Below, piece after piece: positions 6,531-16,182 of a stretch of 64,000 bases of DNA; position 1 is the first letter of the stretch; each line of letters starts with the position of its first letter. Where the stretch lies: contig CALQCM020000011.1 of NCBI GenBank assembly GCA_943329075.2, positions 26,114 to 90,113 of the forward strand, given 5' to 3'. The DNA comes from Chitinophaga pinensis. Its GTDB lineage: Bacteria > Pseudomonadota > Gammaproteobacteria > Burkholderiales > SG8-41. The position numbers and the translations under genes were made by a program. Below the pieces are notes generated by a model. The model had not been told where the DNA came from and did no database searches. It saw only the letters and a program-made list of their open reading frames with translations.

Positions 6531-8120
6531 TTATTTGATGACCGGCGGCGTCACAAACGAGTGGTACGGCGCCGGTGACGGCAGCGTCCATTCGAGTGTA
6601 TCGGCGCCTTCCCACGGATTGGCCGGTGCTTTTTCACCGCCCCGTGCACACTTGACGATTGCGGCAACGAACAGCAGTTGCGCCAGACCAAAGCCCAGTG
6701 CGCCGATTGAAGCAATCATGTTGAAGTCTGTAAACTGCATCGCATAGTCCGGGATGCGGCGCGGCATACCGGCAAGACCGAGGAAGTGCATCGGGAAAAA
6801 GGTGATATTGAAGAACACAATCGACAGCCAGAAGTGCGCCTTGCCGAGCGTTTCGCTGTACATGTGGCCGGTCCATTTCGGCAGCCAGAAATAAGTGCCT
6901 GAGAAAATTGCAAACAGCGAGCCGGCCACCAGCACGTAGTGGAAATGCGCCACCACGTAGTAAGTGTCCTGGATCTGGATGTCGATCGGCGTGATCGCGC
7001 AGACGAGGCCGGTGAAGCCACCCATCGAAAACACGAACAGGAAGCCGCAGGCAAAGAGCATCGGCGTCTCGAACGTCATCGAACCCTTCCACATGGTGGC
7101 GATCCAGTTGAACACCTTCACGCCCGTCGGCACCGCAATCAGCATGGTGGCGAACATGAAGAACAACTGACCCGCCGCCGGCATGCCGGTGGTAAACATA
7201 TGGTGCGCCCAGACGATGAACGAGAGGATCGCGATCGACGACGTCGCGTAAACCATCGACGCGTAGCCGAACAGGGGTTTCCTCGCGAAGGCCGGGATCA
7301 CCTGCGAGACAATGCCGAAGGCCGGCAGAATCATGATGTAAACCTCGGGGTGCCCGAAGAACCAGAAGATGTGCTGGAACATGACCGGGTCACCGCCGCC
7401 GGCCGCGTTGAAGAAATTAGTGCCGAAATGACGGTCGGTCAGCACCATCGTGATCGCACCGGCCAGCACCGGCATCACGGCGATCAGCAGATAGGCGGTG
7501 ATCAGCCAGGTCCACACGAACAGCGGCATCTTCATCAGCGTCATGCCGGGTGCGCGCATGTTGAGGATCGTCGTCACGATGTTGATCGAACCCATGATCG
7601 ACGACGCGCCCATGATGTGCAGCGCGAAAATGCCGAGGTCCATGCCAGGCCCCATCTGCGTCGACAACGGCGCGTAGATGGTCCAGCCGGCGGCAGGTGC
7701 GCCGCCCGGGACGAAGAACGAAGAGACCAGCAGGATCGCCGCCGGCGGCAGCAACCAGAAACTCCAGTTGTTCATGCGCGCGAACGCCATGTCGGGGGCG
7801 CCGATCATCATCGGAATCTGCCAGTTCGCGAAACCGACGAACGCCGGCATGATCGCGCCGAACACCATGATCAGTCCGTGCATGGTGGTCAGCTGATTGA
7901 AGAACTCGGGCTCCCAGTATTGCAGGCCGGGCTGAAACAGTTCGGCGCGGATGCCAAAGGCGAGCAAACCGCCGATGAAGAACATGGTCAGGCTGAACAG
8001 CAAGTACAGCGTGCCAATGTCCTTGTGGTTGGTCGTTGTAACCCAGCGCATCAGGCCTGTCGGGTGATGGGCGTGATCGTCGTGGCCGTGCGCGTGATCG
8101 TGTGTGTGTGCTGCTTCCAT
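6531..8120 (-). CDS. ctaD: Cytochrome c oxidase subunit I
   Basis: This 529-residue, twelve-helix catalytic subunit has all the heme and CuB ligands in view: TTMHGLIM (low-spin heme His), FGHPEVYIMILPAFG with the cross-linked His-Tyr pair, AHHMF (two CuB His), and HFHYVLVAGS (both heme His). It is an A-type heme-copper oxidase. A longer frame begins 15 nt upstream, but the ATG at 8120 has AGGAGAG at good spacing and is preferred. The N-terminus is His-rich (about residues 3-20), an unusual but recurring feature. It follows ctaC by 46 nt. Confidence 0.97.
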   Translation of the reverse strand: MEAAHTHDHAHGHDDHAHHPTGLMRWVTTTNHKDIGTLYLLFSLTMFFIGGLLAFGIRAELFQPGLQYWEPEFFNQLTTMHGLIMVFGAIMPAFVGFANWQIPMMIGAPDMAFARMNNWSFWLLPPAAILLVSSFFVPGGAPAAGWTIYAPLSTQMGPGMDLGIFALHIMGASSIMGSINIVTTILNMRAPGMTLMKMPLFVWTWLITAYLLIAVMPVLAGAITMVLTDRHFGTNFFNAAGGGDPVMFQHIFWFFGHPEVYIMILPAFGIVSQVIPAFARKPLFGYASMVYATSSIAILSFIVWAHHMFTTGMPAAGQLFFMFATMLIAVPTGVKVFNWIATMWKGSMTFETPMLFACGFLFVFSMGGFTGLVCAITPIDIQIQDTYYVVAHFHYVLVAGSLFAIFSGTYFWLPKWTGHMYSETLGKAHFWLSIVFFNITFFPMHFLGLAGMPRRIPDYAMQFTDFNMIASIGALGFGLAQLLFVAAIVKCARGGEKAPANPWEGADTLEWTLPSPAPYHSFVTPPVIK

Positions 8121-8166
8121 TGTGCTCTCCTGCAAATCCGTATTGGGTTTCCGGTCGGCGCGCTGC

Positions 8167-9231
8167 TTATTTGCCAGCCGCCGAGAGATAGTCCACCGTC
8201 GCTTTGATTACCGCGTCGGACATATCGGCAGCACCGCCTTTGGGCGGCATCGCCTTGAAGCCTTTCAGCGCGTGCGTGTAGAGCACTTCCTGGCCCTGCT
8301 TGAGGCGCGGCGCCCAGGCGGCCTTGTCACCGAGCTTCGGCGCACCGGCGACCCCCGTACCGTGACAGGCGACGCAGTATTTTTCGTAAACTGCCTTGCC
8401 GTCCATCGTGCCGGAAGCTGCGGCGTTAGCCGCGGTCTTCTTTTTCTGCTCGGCGATCCACTGATCGTATTTTTCCTGCTCAACCACTTCGACGACGATC
8501 GGCATGAAGCCGTGTTCCTTGCCGCACAACTCGGCGCACTGGCCGCGGTAAATGCCGACCTTGTCGGCACGGAACCAGGTGTCGCGCACAAAACCGGGGA
8601 TCGCATCCTGCTTGACACCGAAGGCGGGCACCCACCAGGCGTGTATCACGTCGTTTGCGGTGATGATGACGCGGATCTTCTTGCCGACCGGCACCACCAC
8701 GGGGTTGTCGACCTCAAGCAGATAGTTGGCATGCTCGGCGCGTTTTTTAGCGCCTTCAGGCGACTTGTCGGTCACCAGATCGCGCGGTGTTGCCAGCGAA
8801 CTGTAGAAACTCACGCCATCGTGCAGGTAGTCATAACCCCATTTCCACTGGTAACCGGTGGCTTTGATCGTGATATCGGGGTTGGACGTGTCTTTCATCG
8901 CCAGAATGGTTTTGGTGGCGGGAATCGCCATGCCGATCAGAATAATGAAAGGCACGACGGTCCAGATGATTTCAACCGTGGTGTTTTCATGAAACTGCGC
9001 GGCCTTGTGGCCGGCCGCCTTGCGGTGCTTGATGATCGAGTACGTCATCGTACCAAACACCACCACAAAGATCGCGCAGCAGATCAGGAAGATCAGGGTG
9101 TGCAGATCATAAATTTCATGCGCAATGAGCGACTGCGGGGCCTGCAGGTTGTAGCGTTCCGCCCCCGCGATGCCCGGCAGCAGCGCCGGGATCAATGCTG
9201 CCAGAAAATACTGTACCCACTTACTGATCAT
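8167..9231 (-). CDS. ctaC: Cytochrome c oxidase subunit II with C-terminal cytochrome c domain (caa3 type)
   Basis: Subunit II of 354 residues: signal peptide (about 1-24), two transmembrane helices (about 43-64 and 87-108), then the CuA cupredoxin domain with His198, Cys232, Cys236, His240 and Met243 (in CAELCGKEHGFM). A Gly/Ala/Lys-rich linker (about 260-280) joins it to a cytochrome c domain with heme motif CVACH (286-290) and a probable Met ligand in FKAMPP. The fused cytochrome makes this a caa3-type oxidase, able to take electrons from a soluble cytochrome c through its own heme. It is the first gene of the operon. Confidence 0.96.
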   Translation of the reverse strand: MISKWVQYFLAALIPALLPGIAGAERYNLQAPQSLIAHEIYDLHTLIFLICCAIFVVVFGTMTYSIIKHRKAAGHKAAQFHENTTVEIIWTVVPFIILIGMAIPATKTILAMKDTSNPDITIKATGYQWKWGYDYLHDGVSFYSSLATPRDLVTDKSPEGAKKRAEHANYLLEVDNPVVVPVGKKIRVIITANDVIHAWWVPAFGVKQDAIPGFVRDTWFRADKVGIYRGQCAELCGKEHGFMPIVVEVVEQEKYDQWIAEQKKKTAANAAASGTMDGKAVYEKYCVACHGTGVAGAPKLGDKAAWAPRLKQGQEVLYTHALKGFKAMPPKGGAADMSDAVIKATVDYLSAAGK

Positions 9232-9572
9232 ACTTCACTCCAACTGTACGTTAAATTCCTAAGGAAGCTTCCGCTCAACGGTCTTTAGGCCAGACCAAGC
9301 TTCCCTCGAGTTCAGGGAACAGTGCCAGAACGGGATTGCCGCATGCCCGACTGAAATTCGCTGCGGGCAACGCGATTTGCCGGGTGCAACGTCCGGCGCG
9401 CGAAACCCCCCCTCGAATTATTGTTAATTTATGTTGATATAAATCAGAGCTAACATCCGAAAAACCTGCTGGAATTTATCATAGAGATGCCCTGTGCGGC
9501 AACCGAATACCCACCTAATTCCCTCGGGATTAGGCTTCGGTTTGCACATTTTTTCACCAGCCGGCACAGACA
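9232..9572. other. Intergenic region upstream of the oxidase operon
   Basis: The 341 bp between the bioD stop and the ctaC start contain no credible gene. The stretch 9415-9480 is AT-rich relative to its surroundings and holds several -10-like hexamers and an FNR-like box; the promoter of the oxidase operon is expected here. A GGAAGCTTCC palindrome at 9263-9272, with a half copy near 9297, is of unknown meaning. Confidence 0.6.
9434..9447. promoter_or_regulatory. FNR/ANR-like box upstream of the oxidase operon
   Basis: TTGAT-ATAA-ATCAG matches the FNR consensus TTGAT-N4-ATCAA at nine of ten fixed positions. It is about 200 bp upstream of the ctaC start, inside the AT-rich part of the intergenic region. 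Oxygen-dependent control of a low-affinity oxidase would make sense, but neither the promoter position nor binding can be shown from sequence alone. Confidence 0.45.
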
Positions 9573-10304
9573 TTATCGGGGGGTAACGAGACCCTCGATT
9601 CGACCTGCGGATTTAGCGCAGTTTTGCGCAAGATCAAGTCGGTCAACAGACATCTCCGGCTGCGCAGACGGCGAATAGGCCCAATCGGCCAGCAGTGGCG
9701 CACGCAAACGTTGCGCCAGTGCGGATACGTTCTCGGCAACCGCCACCATGCCCGGGTCGATGCCGTTGGCAACCCACCCGGCGAGCGTCAAACCGCGCGC
9801 GCGGATGGCCTGTGCCGTCAGTAGCGCGTGATTGAGGCAGCCCAGGCGCATGCCAACCACCAGCACCACCGGCAAGCCCAGCCGGGCGGCAAGACCGGCA
9901 CTATCGAGTTCGTCACCCAGCGGAATACAAAAGCCGCCCGCCCCTTCGACCACGACCGCGTCGGCGGTCAACGCCAGCGCATCGAACGCGGCCACAATCT
10001 TGTCGGCGTCGATCTTCACGCCGGCACGTTCCGCGGCGATATGCGGCGCAATCGCCGGTTCAAAACAATAGGGGTTGACGAGTGCGCGCGGCGCGACAAA
10101 CGCACTGGCGGCGCACAGTGCAGCGACATCCTCGTTAAGCAGGCCCTCTGCATCGCGCACCGCGCCGGCAGCCACCGGCTTCATGCCGACAGCCCGCATG
10201 TCTGCCTGCACCAGCGCACGCAAGAGCGCACACGCGGCGCGCGTCTTGCCGACGCCGGTGTCGGTACCGGTGATGAAGTAGCCGCGCGGCGCAGCAGGTG
10301 CCAT
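9573..10304 (-). CDS. bioD: Dethiobiotin synthetase
   Basis: BioD closes the ureido ring of dethiobiotin from diaminopelargonate, CO2 and ATP. The 243-residue protein begins with the P-loop GTDTGVGKT (residues 13-21) followed by the MKPVAAG substrate motif and later VVVEGAGGFCIPL, both typical. The length is slightly above the usual 220-230 because of a C-terminal extension. It is the last gene of the biotin operon and starts 2 nt after bioC. Confidence 0.96.
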   Translation of the reverse strand: MAPAAPRGYFITGTDTGVGKTRAACALLRALVQADMRAVGMKPVAAGAVRDAEGLLNEDVAALCAASAFVAPRALVNPYCFEPAIAPHIAAERAGVKIDADKIVAAFDALALTADAVVVEGAGGFCIPLGDELDSAGLAARLGLPVVLVVGMRLGCLNHALLTAQAIRARGLTLAGWVANGIDPGMVAVAENVSALAQRLRAPLLADWAYSPSAQPEMSVDRLDLAQNCAKSAGRIEGLVTPR

Positions 10305-10306
10305 GC

Positions 10307-11182
10307 TCAGGCTCTGCCCGCCTTGATCGGGATGATGGGCCTGCCGTCAGCGGTGGTGCGCGGCATCGGGACCCACGCATGACCATAGACGACTTCGAAG
10401 GTCGCCGGCAGTCGGTCGTCGCACCGCCACTGCTCGTAATTGCGCTCGACCGCCGCCAGCGTCGCGCGCGCGCTCATGCCCTGCGGACGGCCCGCCGTCA
10501 CATTGTGCGCACCGATCGCCTTCAAGTCGTGCATCAGCGCGCGCACGTCCTTGTACGTCAGCGTCAGGCACTCCATGTCCATCACCGGATCGGCGAAACC
10601 CGCCTGCACCAGCATATCGCCCAGATCATGCAAATCGACAAAGCGGTTCACGTGCGTGTGCTGATCGGTGCCCTGGTAGGCAGCGCGCAATTCCTTCAGC
10701 GTATCGGGCCCGAAGGTGCTGAACATCAGCAGCCCGCCCGGGGCAAGCACACGACGAAATTCGCCAAACGCGCGCAGCGGATCGTTGACCCATTGCAAGG
10801 CGAGATTGGACCACAGCAGATTGATCGCGCCGGCGCGCAGCGGCAGATTTTCAATATCCGCGCAAACGCCGCGCAGGCCGCGGCCGGTCAACCGGCGCGC
10901 CCAGCCGCTGCGCGCGCAGGCGCGGCCCACCATCGATAACGCCAGATCCAGCGCACACACAGTCGCCGCAGGGTAGCGTTGCTGCAAATCCGCCGTGGCG
11001 TGTCCAGTGCCGCAACCGGCGTCGAGCACGACCGCGGGCTGCTGGCGCACGTAGTCGAGCCGCGACAACATGCGCGAACCGATTTCGCGCTGCAGCACCG
11101 CGGCGCCGTCATAACTTGCAGCCGCGCGTTCGAACGCAAGACGCAACAGCCGTTTGTCGATTATTGATTCAGTGTCTGCCAT
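10307..11182 (-). CDS. bioC: Malonyl-[acyl-carrier protein] O-methyltransferase
   Basis: BioC methylates malonyl-ACP so that the fatty-acid machinery can build pimeloyl-ACP methyl ester, the first committed step of biotin synthesis. The 291-residue protein has the SAM-binding motif VVLDAGCGTGHA (residues 51-62), then WSNLALQWVND and LAPGGLLMFSTFGPDTLKEL (about 160-180), which are diagnostic of BioC among class I methyltransferases. It overlaps bioH by 14 nt and precedes bioD by 2 nt, so translation of the three is likely coupled. Confidence 0.95.
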   Translation of the reverse strand: MADTESIIDKRLLRLAFERAAASYDGAAVLQREIGSRMLSRLDYVRQQPAVVLDAGCGTGHATADLQQRYPAATVCALDLALSMVGRACARSGWARRLTGRGLRGVCADIENLPLRAGAINLLWSNLALQWVNDPLRAFGEFRRVLAPGGLLMFSTFGPDTLKELRAAYQGTDQHTHVNRFVDLHDLGDMLVQAGFADPVMDMECLTLTYKDVRALMHDLKAIGAHNVTAGRPQGMSARATLAAVERNYEQWRCDDRLPATFEVVYGHAWVPMPRTTADGRPIIPIKAGRA

Positions 11183-11939
11183 CGAATTCCCTGATCCATT
11201 TCGCCACCTGCGCCTCGCGCGTCACGAACGGCGCATGCCCGGCTCCCGCCATGCTTTCGAATTCTGCGTGCGGCAACAGGCGCGCCAGATATTCACCGGC
11301 CGCCTGCGGAACGAGCGCGTCGTTCACACCATGCACGATCAGCGCCGGCTGCGCGATTTGCGGCAACTCGGCGCGCAGATCAACCTCGCGCAGCATGCGC
11401 AGGCCGGCGGCCAGCGCCGTCGCGTCCGCTTCGCCGCCGCGCGCAACCGCCTCGCGCAATTCACGCAACACCATGCGCGCGAGGTTGTCGCCATTCGCCT
11501 GCAGCGTCAGAAAACGCAGCCGCGCGCGCGGCAGACTGGCGCCGACATCGCCGGCAAATTCTTCGAAATCGTCCACCGCCATGCCATGCGTCCAGTCATC
11601 GCCGCAGACAAACCGCGGCGTCGTCGCCAGTAACACCAGTCGCGCCACCTGCGCGGGATGGCGGTGCGCCCATGCCAGCGCCACCTGCCCGCCCAGCGAC
11701 CAGCCGCAGACCGTTGCGTGCGGCGGCATGGCGGCGGCCAGCACATCAACTGTCGCGGCGATATTGTCGCCGCCGCAGTCGGCGCCACCGAGGCCGAAGC
11801 CCGGCATCTCCACCGCATGCACGCAAAAATCCTGCGCAAGTTCCGCACTGAAGGCCTGCCACACTGCCGCATTCATGCCCCAACCGTGCAGCAGCACCAG
11901 AGCGGGGCCATGCCCCTCGACATGCACCTGCACGCTCAT
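11169..11939 (-). CDS. bioH: Pimeloyl-ACP methyl ester carboxylesterase
   Basis: BioH removes the methyl group from pimeloyl-ACP methyl ester, ending chain elongation and giving the BioF substrate. The 256-residue alpha/beta hydrolase has a complete triad: Ser81 in GWSLGG, Asp207 in GVNDALVP, and His235 in GAGHAPF; the oxyanion-hole motif LLHGWGMNA is near residues 16-24. It overlaps bioF by 4 nt and bioC by 14 nt. Its position inside the biotin operon, in place of bioG, bioK or similar genes, supports the assignment over other esterases. Confidence 0.93.
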   Translation of the reverse strand: MSVQVHVEGHGPALVLLHGWGMNAAVWQAFSAELAQDFCVHAVEMPGFGLGGADCGGDNIAATVDVLAAAMPPHATVCGWSLGGQVALAWAHRHPAQVARLVLLATTPRFVCGDDWTHGMAVDDFEEFAGDVGASLPRARLRFLTLQANGDNLARMVLRELREAVARGGEADATALAAGLRMLREVDLRAELPQIAQPALIVHGVNDALVPQAAGEYLARLLPHAEFESMAGAGHAPFVTREAQVAKWIREFDGRH

Positions 11940-13141
11940 GCGCCGGCGCCGATCTCATGCAATGCGCGAACGAGCTTGTCGATCTGCGCCGGCTCATGTC
12001 CCGCGCTTAGTGAGATGCGCAGCCGCGCGCTACCCTCGGGCACCGTCGGCGGACGGATCGCCGGCACCAGCAGGCCGCGCGCCAACAGCGCGTCGGCAAC
12101 GCGCATCGCCGCCTCAGTGGCGCCGACCAGCAGCGGCTGGATCGCCGTATCGGACGGCATCAAGCGCCACGGCAGTCCGGCACAACCGAGTTTTAATTGC
12201 GCGATCAATTGCGCGAGATGTTGGCGTCGATCGTTTTCCTTCGCAATGATTTCCAGGCTCGTCAATAGGGTGTGCGCCAGCAGCGGCGGCATTGCCGTGG
12301 TGTAAACATAGGGCCGCGCGCGCTGCAGCAGCCATTCGATGACCGCGGGCGCGCCCGCGACAAACGCGCCGAACACGCCGGCCGCTTTGCCGAGGGTGGC
12401 CATATAAATGATGCGCTCCGAGGCAACGCCGAAATGCTGCAGCACGCCGGCACCCGTCGCACCCAGCACGCCGAAACCATGCGCATCGTCGAGCAACAGC
12501 CAAGCGTCGTGGCGTTCGCACAATTCAACCAACTCGGGAACCGGTGCCACGTCGCCGTCCATGCTGAACACTGCGTCGGTGACCACCAGCTTGCGGCGTG
12601 CGGGATGCGCGGCCAGCGCGCGCTCCAGCATCGCCAGATCACCGTGCACGTAGCGCTTGAATTCAGCGCGCGACAACTGCGCGGCGTCATTGAGCGACGC
12701 GTGGTTCAAACGATCGGCAAAAACGGCGTCACCGCGCCCGACCAGTGCCGTCACCACGCCGAGGTTGGCCATGTAACCGGTCGAGAACAACAACGCACGC
12801 GGCAACGCGACGAATTCCGCCAGCGCCACTTCGAGCGCGTGATGCGCCTCACTGTGCCCGAGGATCAGATGCGAAGCGCCGCCGCCAACTCCGTAGCGCG
12901 CCGCGCCCTCGCACGCCGCATCACGCAGGCGCGCATCGGCGGCCAGCCCGAGATAATCATTGCTGCAGAAGGCGACCACGTCATGGCCATCGACGCGCGC
13001 CTGCGCCTGCTGCGGCGACTGCAGCAGGCGGCGCGTGCGCAGCAGGCCGCTTGCTTGCAGCACGTCGAGCTGCGGTGCCAGCGCCGCCGCGGGCGACTGC
13101 GCGGAAGTACCGGCGTCCGCGCCGGCAGCTTCACGCGACAT
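11936..13141 (-). CDS. bioF: 8-amino-7-oxononanoate synthase
   Basis: BioF condenses pimeloyl-ACP with L-alanine to give 8-amino-7-oxononanoate. This 401-residue PLP enzyme of the alpha-oxoamine synthase family has the Schiff-base lysine at Lys252 in ATLGKAAGVFG, the PLP aspartate in LLLDDAHGFGVLG, and the N-terminal FCSNDYLGL motif. An N-terminal tail of about 25 residues rich in Ala/Gly is less conserved. It lies 3 nt downstream of bioB. No bioA is present in the window, so the aminotransferase step must be encoded elsewhere. Confidence 0.96.
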   Translation of the reverse strand: MSREAAGADAGTSAQSPAAALAPQLDVLQASGLLRTRRLLQSPQQAQARVDGHDVVAFCSNDYLGLAADARLRDAACEGAARYGVGGGASHLILGHSEAHHALEVALAEFVALPRALLFSTGYMANLGVVTALVGRGDAVFADRLNHASLNDAAQLSRAEFKRYVHGDLAMLERALAAHPARRKLVVTDAVFSMDGDVAPVPELVELCERHDAWLLLDDAHGFGVLGATGAGVLQHFGVASERIIYMATLGKAAGVFGAFVAGAPAVIEWLLQRARPYVYTTAMPPLLAHTLLTSLEIIAKENDRRQHLAQLIAQLKLGCAGLPWRLMPSDTAIQPLLVGATEAAMRVADALLARGLLVPAIRPPTVPEGSARLRISLSAGHEPAQIDKLVRALHEIGAGA

Positions 13142-13144
13142 GGT

Positions 13145-14143
13145 TCAACACCCGCTGCGCATGGCGTGCAAACCGAGCTTTTGCATCAGTGCGCGGTCAC
13201 GCTCGGCTTCCGGATTGCCGGTGGTCAGCAGTTTGTCGCCGTAGAAAATCGAATTGGCACCGGCCAGAAAACACAGCGCCTGGATGCCCTCGGACATTTC
13301 CTGGCGGCCAGCCGACAGGCGCACCATGGCTTTCGGCATGGTGATGCGCGCGCAGGCGATGGTGCGCACGAATTCGAGCGGATCGAGCGCGGCGGTGCCG
13401 TGCAGCGGCGTGCCTTCCACCTGCACCAGATTATTGATCGGCACGCTTTCCGGATAGGGATCGAGATTGGCGATTTCGACAATCAGCGCCGCGCGGGTGC
13501 GCCGCGTTTCGCCCATGCCGACGATGCCACCGCAGCAGACGTTGAGGCCGGCAGCGCGCACCTTGTCGAGCGTGTTGTGACGGTCCTCCTGCGTGCGCGT
13601 CGAAATGATGTTGCCGTAGAACTCGGGGGCCGTATCGAGATTGTGGTTGTAGTAATCGAGACCCGCTTCCTTCAACTGCTCGGCCTGCCCCTCTTTCAGC
13701 ATGCCGAGCGTGGCGCAGGTTTCCATGCCGAGTTCGCGCACTGCCTTGACCATGCCGAGCACGCGATCGAGTTCACGTTGCTTGGGGCCACGCCACGCCG
13801 CCCCCATGCAGAAACGCGTCGCACCGTTGTCGCGCGCCGCGCGCGCCGCCGCCACGACGTCTTCAACCGACAACAGTTCTTCGGTTTCAACGCTGGTGTG
13901 GTAACGCGCCGCCTGCGGACAGTAGCCGCAGTCTTCCGGACACCCCCCGGTTTTGATCGACAACAGCGTCGACATCTGCACTGCATTGGGATCGAAGTGT
14001 TCGCGATGCACGCCGGCGGCGCGGTACATCAGATCGTTGAACGGCAGGTCGAACAAGGCCTCGACCTGATCGACGTTCCAGCGTGCGGGAGCGACCGTGT
14101 CGGCGGCAACCGCCGCGACTGCGTTGTGACTAATGGAATCCAT
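13145..14143 (-). CDS. bioB: Biotin synthase
   Basis: BioB is the radical-SAM enzyme that inserts sulfur into dethiobiotin. In the 332-residue protein the radical-SAM cluster motif is [12 protein letters not shown] (Cys68, Cys72, Cys75), and the YYNHNLDT and GGIVGMGE motifs follow. It is the first gene of the minus-strand bioB-F-H-C-D operon. The spacer to the divergent ComF-like gene is only 51 bp and shows no obvious BirA-type palindrome; the Shine-Dalgarno is weak. Confidence 0.97.
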   Translation of the reverse strand: MDSISHNAVAAVAADTVAPARWNVDQVEALFDLPFNDLMYRAAGVHREHFDPNAVQMSTLLSIKTGGCPEDCGYCPQAARYHTSVETEELLSVEDVVAAARAARDNGATRFCMGAAWRGPKQRELDRVLGMVKAVRELGMETCATLGMLKEGQAEQLKEAGLDYYNHNLDTAPEFYGNIISTRTQEDRHNTLDKVRAAGLNVCCGGIVGMGETRRTRAALIVEIANLDPYPESVPINNLVQVEGTPLHGTAALDPLEFVRTIACARITMPKAMVRLSAGRQEMSEGIQALCFLAGANSIFYGDKLLTTGNPEAERDRALMQKLGLHAMRSGC

Positions 14144-14194
14144 GGGTGGGCCCGGAAAATGACGAACGTCTTTGGAAGAAAACTGCTTTAGATC

Positions 14195-14938
14195 ATGCGC
14201 TTCGCATCATCATTCATGCGTCCCCGCTTGTCAAATTCAACCGCGGCGATATTGGACTACTGCACACAATTTGTGCAATTCGCGCTGCCGCAGCAGTGCC
14301 TGCTTTGCACGGCACCCGCACCGCTGCGCCCGCTGTGCGACCCCTGCCACGCGCAATTGCCGCACCTTGCCGGCGCGCGCTGCCCGCAATGCGCAACGCC
14401 AACCACGCTCGGCCGGCTGTGCGGCGCGTGCATCGCCCATCCGCCGGCTTTCGCCACCGCCACCGCCGCCTATCAATATGCGTGGCCGCTGGCACCGCTG
14501 ATCCAGCAATTCAAATACGCGGGCAATCTGGCGCTCGCACCGATGCTGGCGCAGGCACTGTGCGCCGCGCATCCGCCACGCGTCGATCTCATCATTCCAA
14601 TGCCGCTGGGGCCGGCGCGACTGCGCGAGCGCGGTTTCAACCAGGCACTGGAACTCGCGCGCGTGGCCGGCGCGCTGACGCACACGCCGGTGCACGCAAA
14701 TGCCTGCCGCCGTGTTGATGACCGCGTGCCGCAGGCGATGCTGCCGTGGCGCGAACGCGCCAAAAACATCCGCGGCGCCTTTGTTTACGACGCCGATCTG
14801 ACGGGGCTCTCGATCGCCATCGTCGATGACGTGATGACCACCGGTGCGACGCTGAATGAACTCGCGCGCACGCTGCGCAAAGCGGGCGCCTCGGAAGTGC
14901 ATGCCTGGGTAGTGGCGCGAACGCTGAAGAAAGATTGA
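14195..14938 (+). CDS. ComF/GntX family phosphoribosyltransferase-like protein
   Basis: The 247-residue protein has an N-terminal double zinc ribbon (CLLC at 35-38, CDPC at 48-51, CPQC at 63-66, CGAC at 76-79) and a C-terminal phosphoribosyltransferase fold with the PRPP-binding motif [11 protein letters not shown] (209-219). This is the ComFC/GntX arrangement, associated with DNA uptake and transformation in several bacteria, with enzymatic activity unproven. Placement next to bioB, divergently transcribed, is common in betaproteobacteria. An alternative start at Met8 would shorten it slightly. Confidence 0.9.
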   Translation: MRFASSFMRPRLSNSTAAILDYCTQFVQFALPQQCLLCTAPAPLRPLCDPCHAQLPHLAGARCPQCATPTTLGRLCGACIAHPPAFATATAAYQYAWPLAPLIQQFKYAGNLALAPMLAQALCAAHPPRVDLIIPMPLGPARLRERGFNQALELARVAGALTHTPVHANACRRVDDRVPQAMLPWRERAKNIRGAFVYDADLTGLSIAIVDDVMTTGATLNELARTLRKAGASEVHAWVVARTLKKD

Positions 14939-14964
14939 GCGGGGAACGCGCCGCGCAAACCTGA

Positions 14965-16173
14965 TTACTGCAACTGCCGCAGACGCTGATCGACAAATCC
15001 CTGCAGTTCGGCGTTCAGTGCATTGCTGGATTTGGCGCGACGAAATGCATCCTGCGCCTCGGCGTTGCGTCCGAGCGCCTGCAATGAAATGCCCATGCCC
15101 ATTTGCCACACACCGGACTGTGGCGCCAGACGCAGTGCCGCCTGATATTGCTCGACGGCCTCGCGGTGGCGCGACTGGCGCTGCAACATGCCGGCGAGAC
15201 GCGCAATGTAATCGGGGCTCGATTGTGCCGCCGGTGCGGTCCTTTGCAATGTCTCGATCGCCTCGCCGATGTCGCCGCGTTCGAACTGCAGGCTCGACAG
15301 CGCGATTGCGAACGGCGGCTGATTTGGATTGATTTTCAGACCATCCTTCAGCACCTGTTCGGCCTCGGCGTTTTTCTTCGCGTCGAGCAGCAGACCGAAC
15401 AGACCCTGCCGCGCACCGACGTGCGCCGGATTGTTTTGCAAGGCGTGGCGGAAACCCTCCTGCGCTTCACCGAGCCGGCCCTGATTCAAAAAATTCGCCG
15501 CTTCGCGATAATCATTTTCCGCGGTTTGCTGCGGTGTCAGCACCTGCATGCGTTTGTCGATCTGTGCGTTTGTGGCGGCCGCCTGCACTTTCGCATCCGC
15601 AGCCACATCAACGACACGCGGCGCAACCGGCGGTTTGGTTGCAACAAGCGGCGGGTTCGCCGCTCGCGGCGGTTCGACGACAGCCGCTGCAGCCTTGGTC
15701 GGGCCAACCTTTGCTGCGGCGGGTTCGCTGGCAACAACGACGGCTGTTGCAACAGGCGCGCCCTGGGGTGGTTTAGCGCCGGCGACTGCTAGGGCGTCCG
15801 CCTTTGGCACTGCGCGCGCGACAGGCACCGCGGAATCCGGGGACGGCAGTGGCGACGGCGTCACCGCATTGGACGGCACGCGCCCCAGTTCAAGCGCAAG
15901 CCTTGAGACCGGCGCGCCCGGCTCGAGCGCCTCAGTTGCGGGCGGGTTCGGGTCACCGGCTGCGGCAACCACGGTCACCGCTTTACGCGGGCCGAATTGC
16001 CAACCCAGCAGCGCGATCACGATGACGACGGCGGCAATGCCGAGCGCCTTCCACCACAGGCTGTGCGACTCAGCGCGTGGCAACACACGCACCTGGCTGG
16101 GCAAGGCACCACGCTCGGCGCCCGAGGCGCGCCGTTTTTCCAGGTCCTGCAGCATTTGATTGATCAGACTCAT
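14965..16173 (-). CDS. mshN: MSHA biogenesis protein MshN, TPR-containing
   Basis: The 402-residue protein begins MSLINQMLQDLEKRR, typical of MshN, and has one transmembrane helix (about residues 43-62). A low-complexity Ala/Pro/Val periplasmic linker (about 65-200) leads to a C-terminal domain of tetratricopeptide repeats (about 215-400; for example NPAHVGARQGLFGLLLDAKK and LAPQSGVWQMGMGISLQALG). MshN is thought to act in the inner-membrane platform of the MSHA type IV pilus. It follows mshM by 9 nt and is the last msh gene here: mshE and mshG, which usually follow, are replaced by the convergent ComF-like gene. Confidence 0.88.
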   Translation of the reverse strand: MSLINQMLQDLEKRRASGAERGALPSQVRVLPRAESHSLWWKALGIAAVVIVIALLGWQFGPRKAVTVVAAAGDPNPPATEALEPGAPVSRLALELGRVPSNAVTPSPLPSPDSAVPVARAVPKADALAVAGAKPPQGAPVATAVVVASEPAAAKVGPTKAAAAVVEPPRAANPPLVATKPPVAPRVVDVAADAKVQAAATNAQIDKRMQVLTPQQTAENDYREAANFLNQGRLGEAQEGFRHALQNNPAHVGARQGLFGLLLDAKKNAEAEQVLKDGLKINPNQPPFAIALSSLQFERGDIGEAIETLQRTAPAAQSSPDYIARLAGMLQRQSRHREAVEQYQAALRLAPQSGVWQMGMGISLQALGRNAEAQDAFRRAKSSNALNAELQGFVDQRLRQLQ

Positions 16174-16182
16174 GCGCGGTCT

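Noticed and set aside
12272..14191. A 639-codon plus-strand frame opposite bioF and bioB
   Set aside because: It lies wholly antisense to two well-conserved biotin genes, is His/Arg/Gln-rich without motifs, and is a usual product of GC-rich codon bias.
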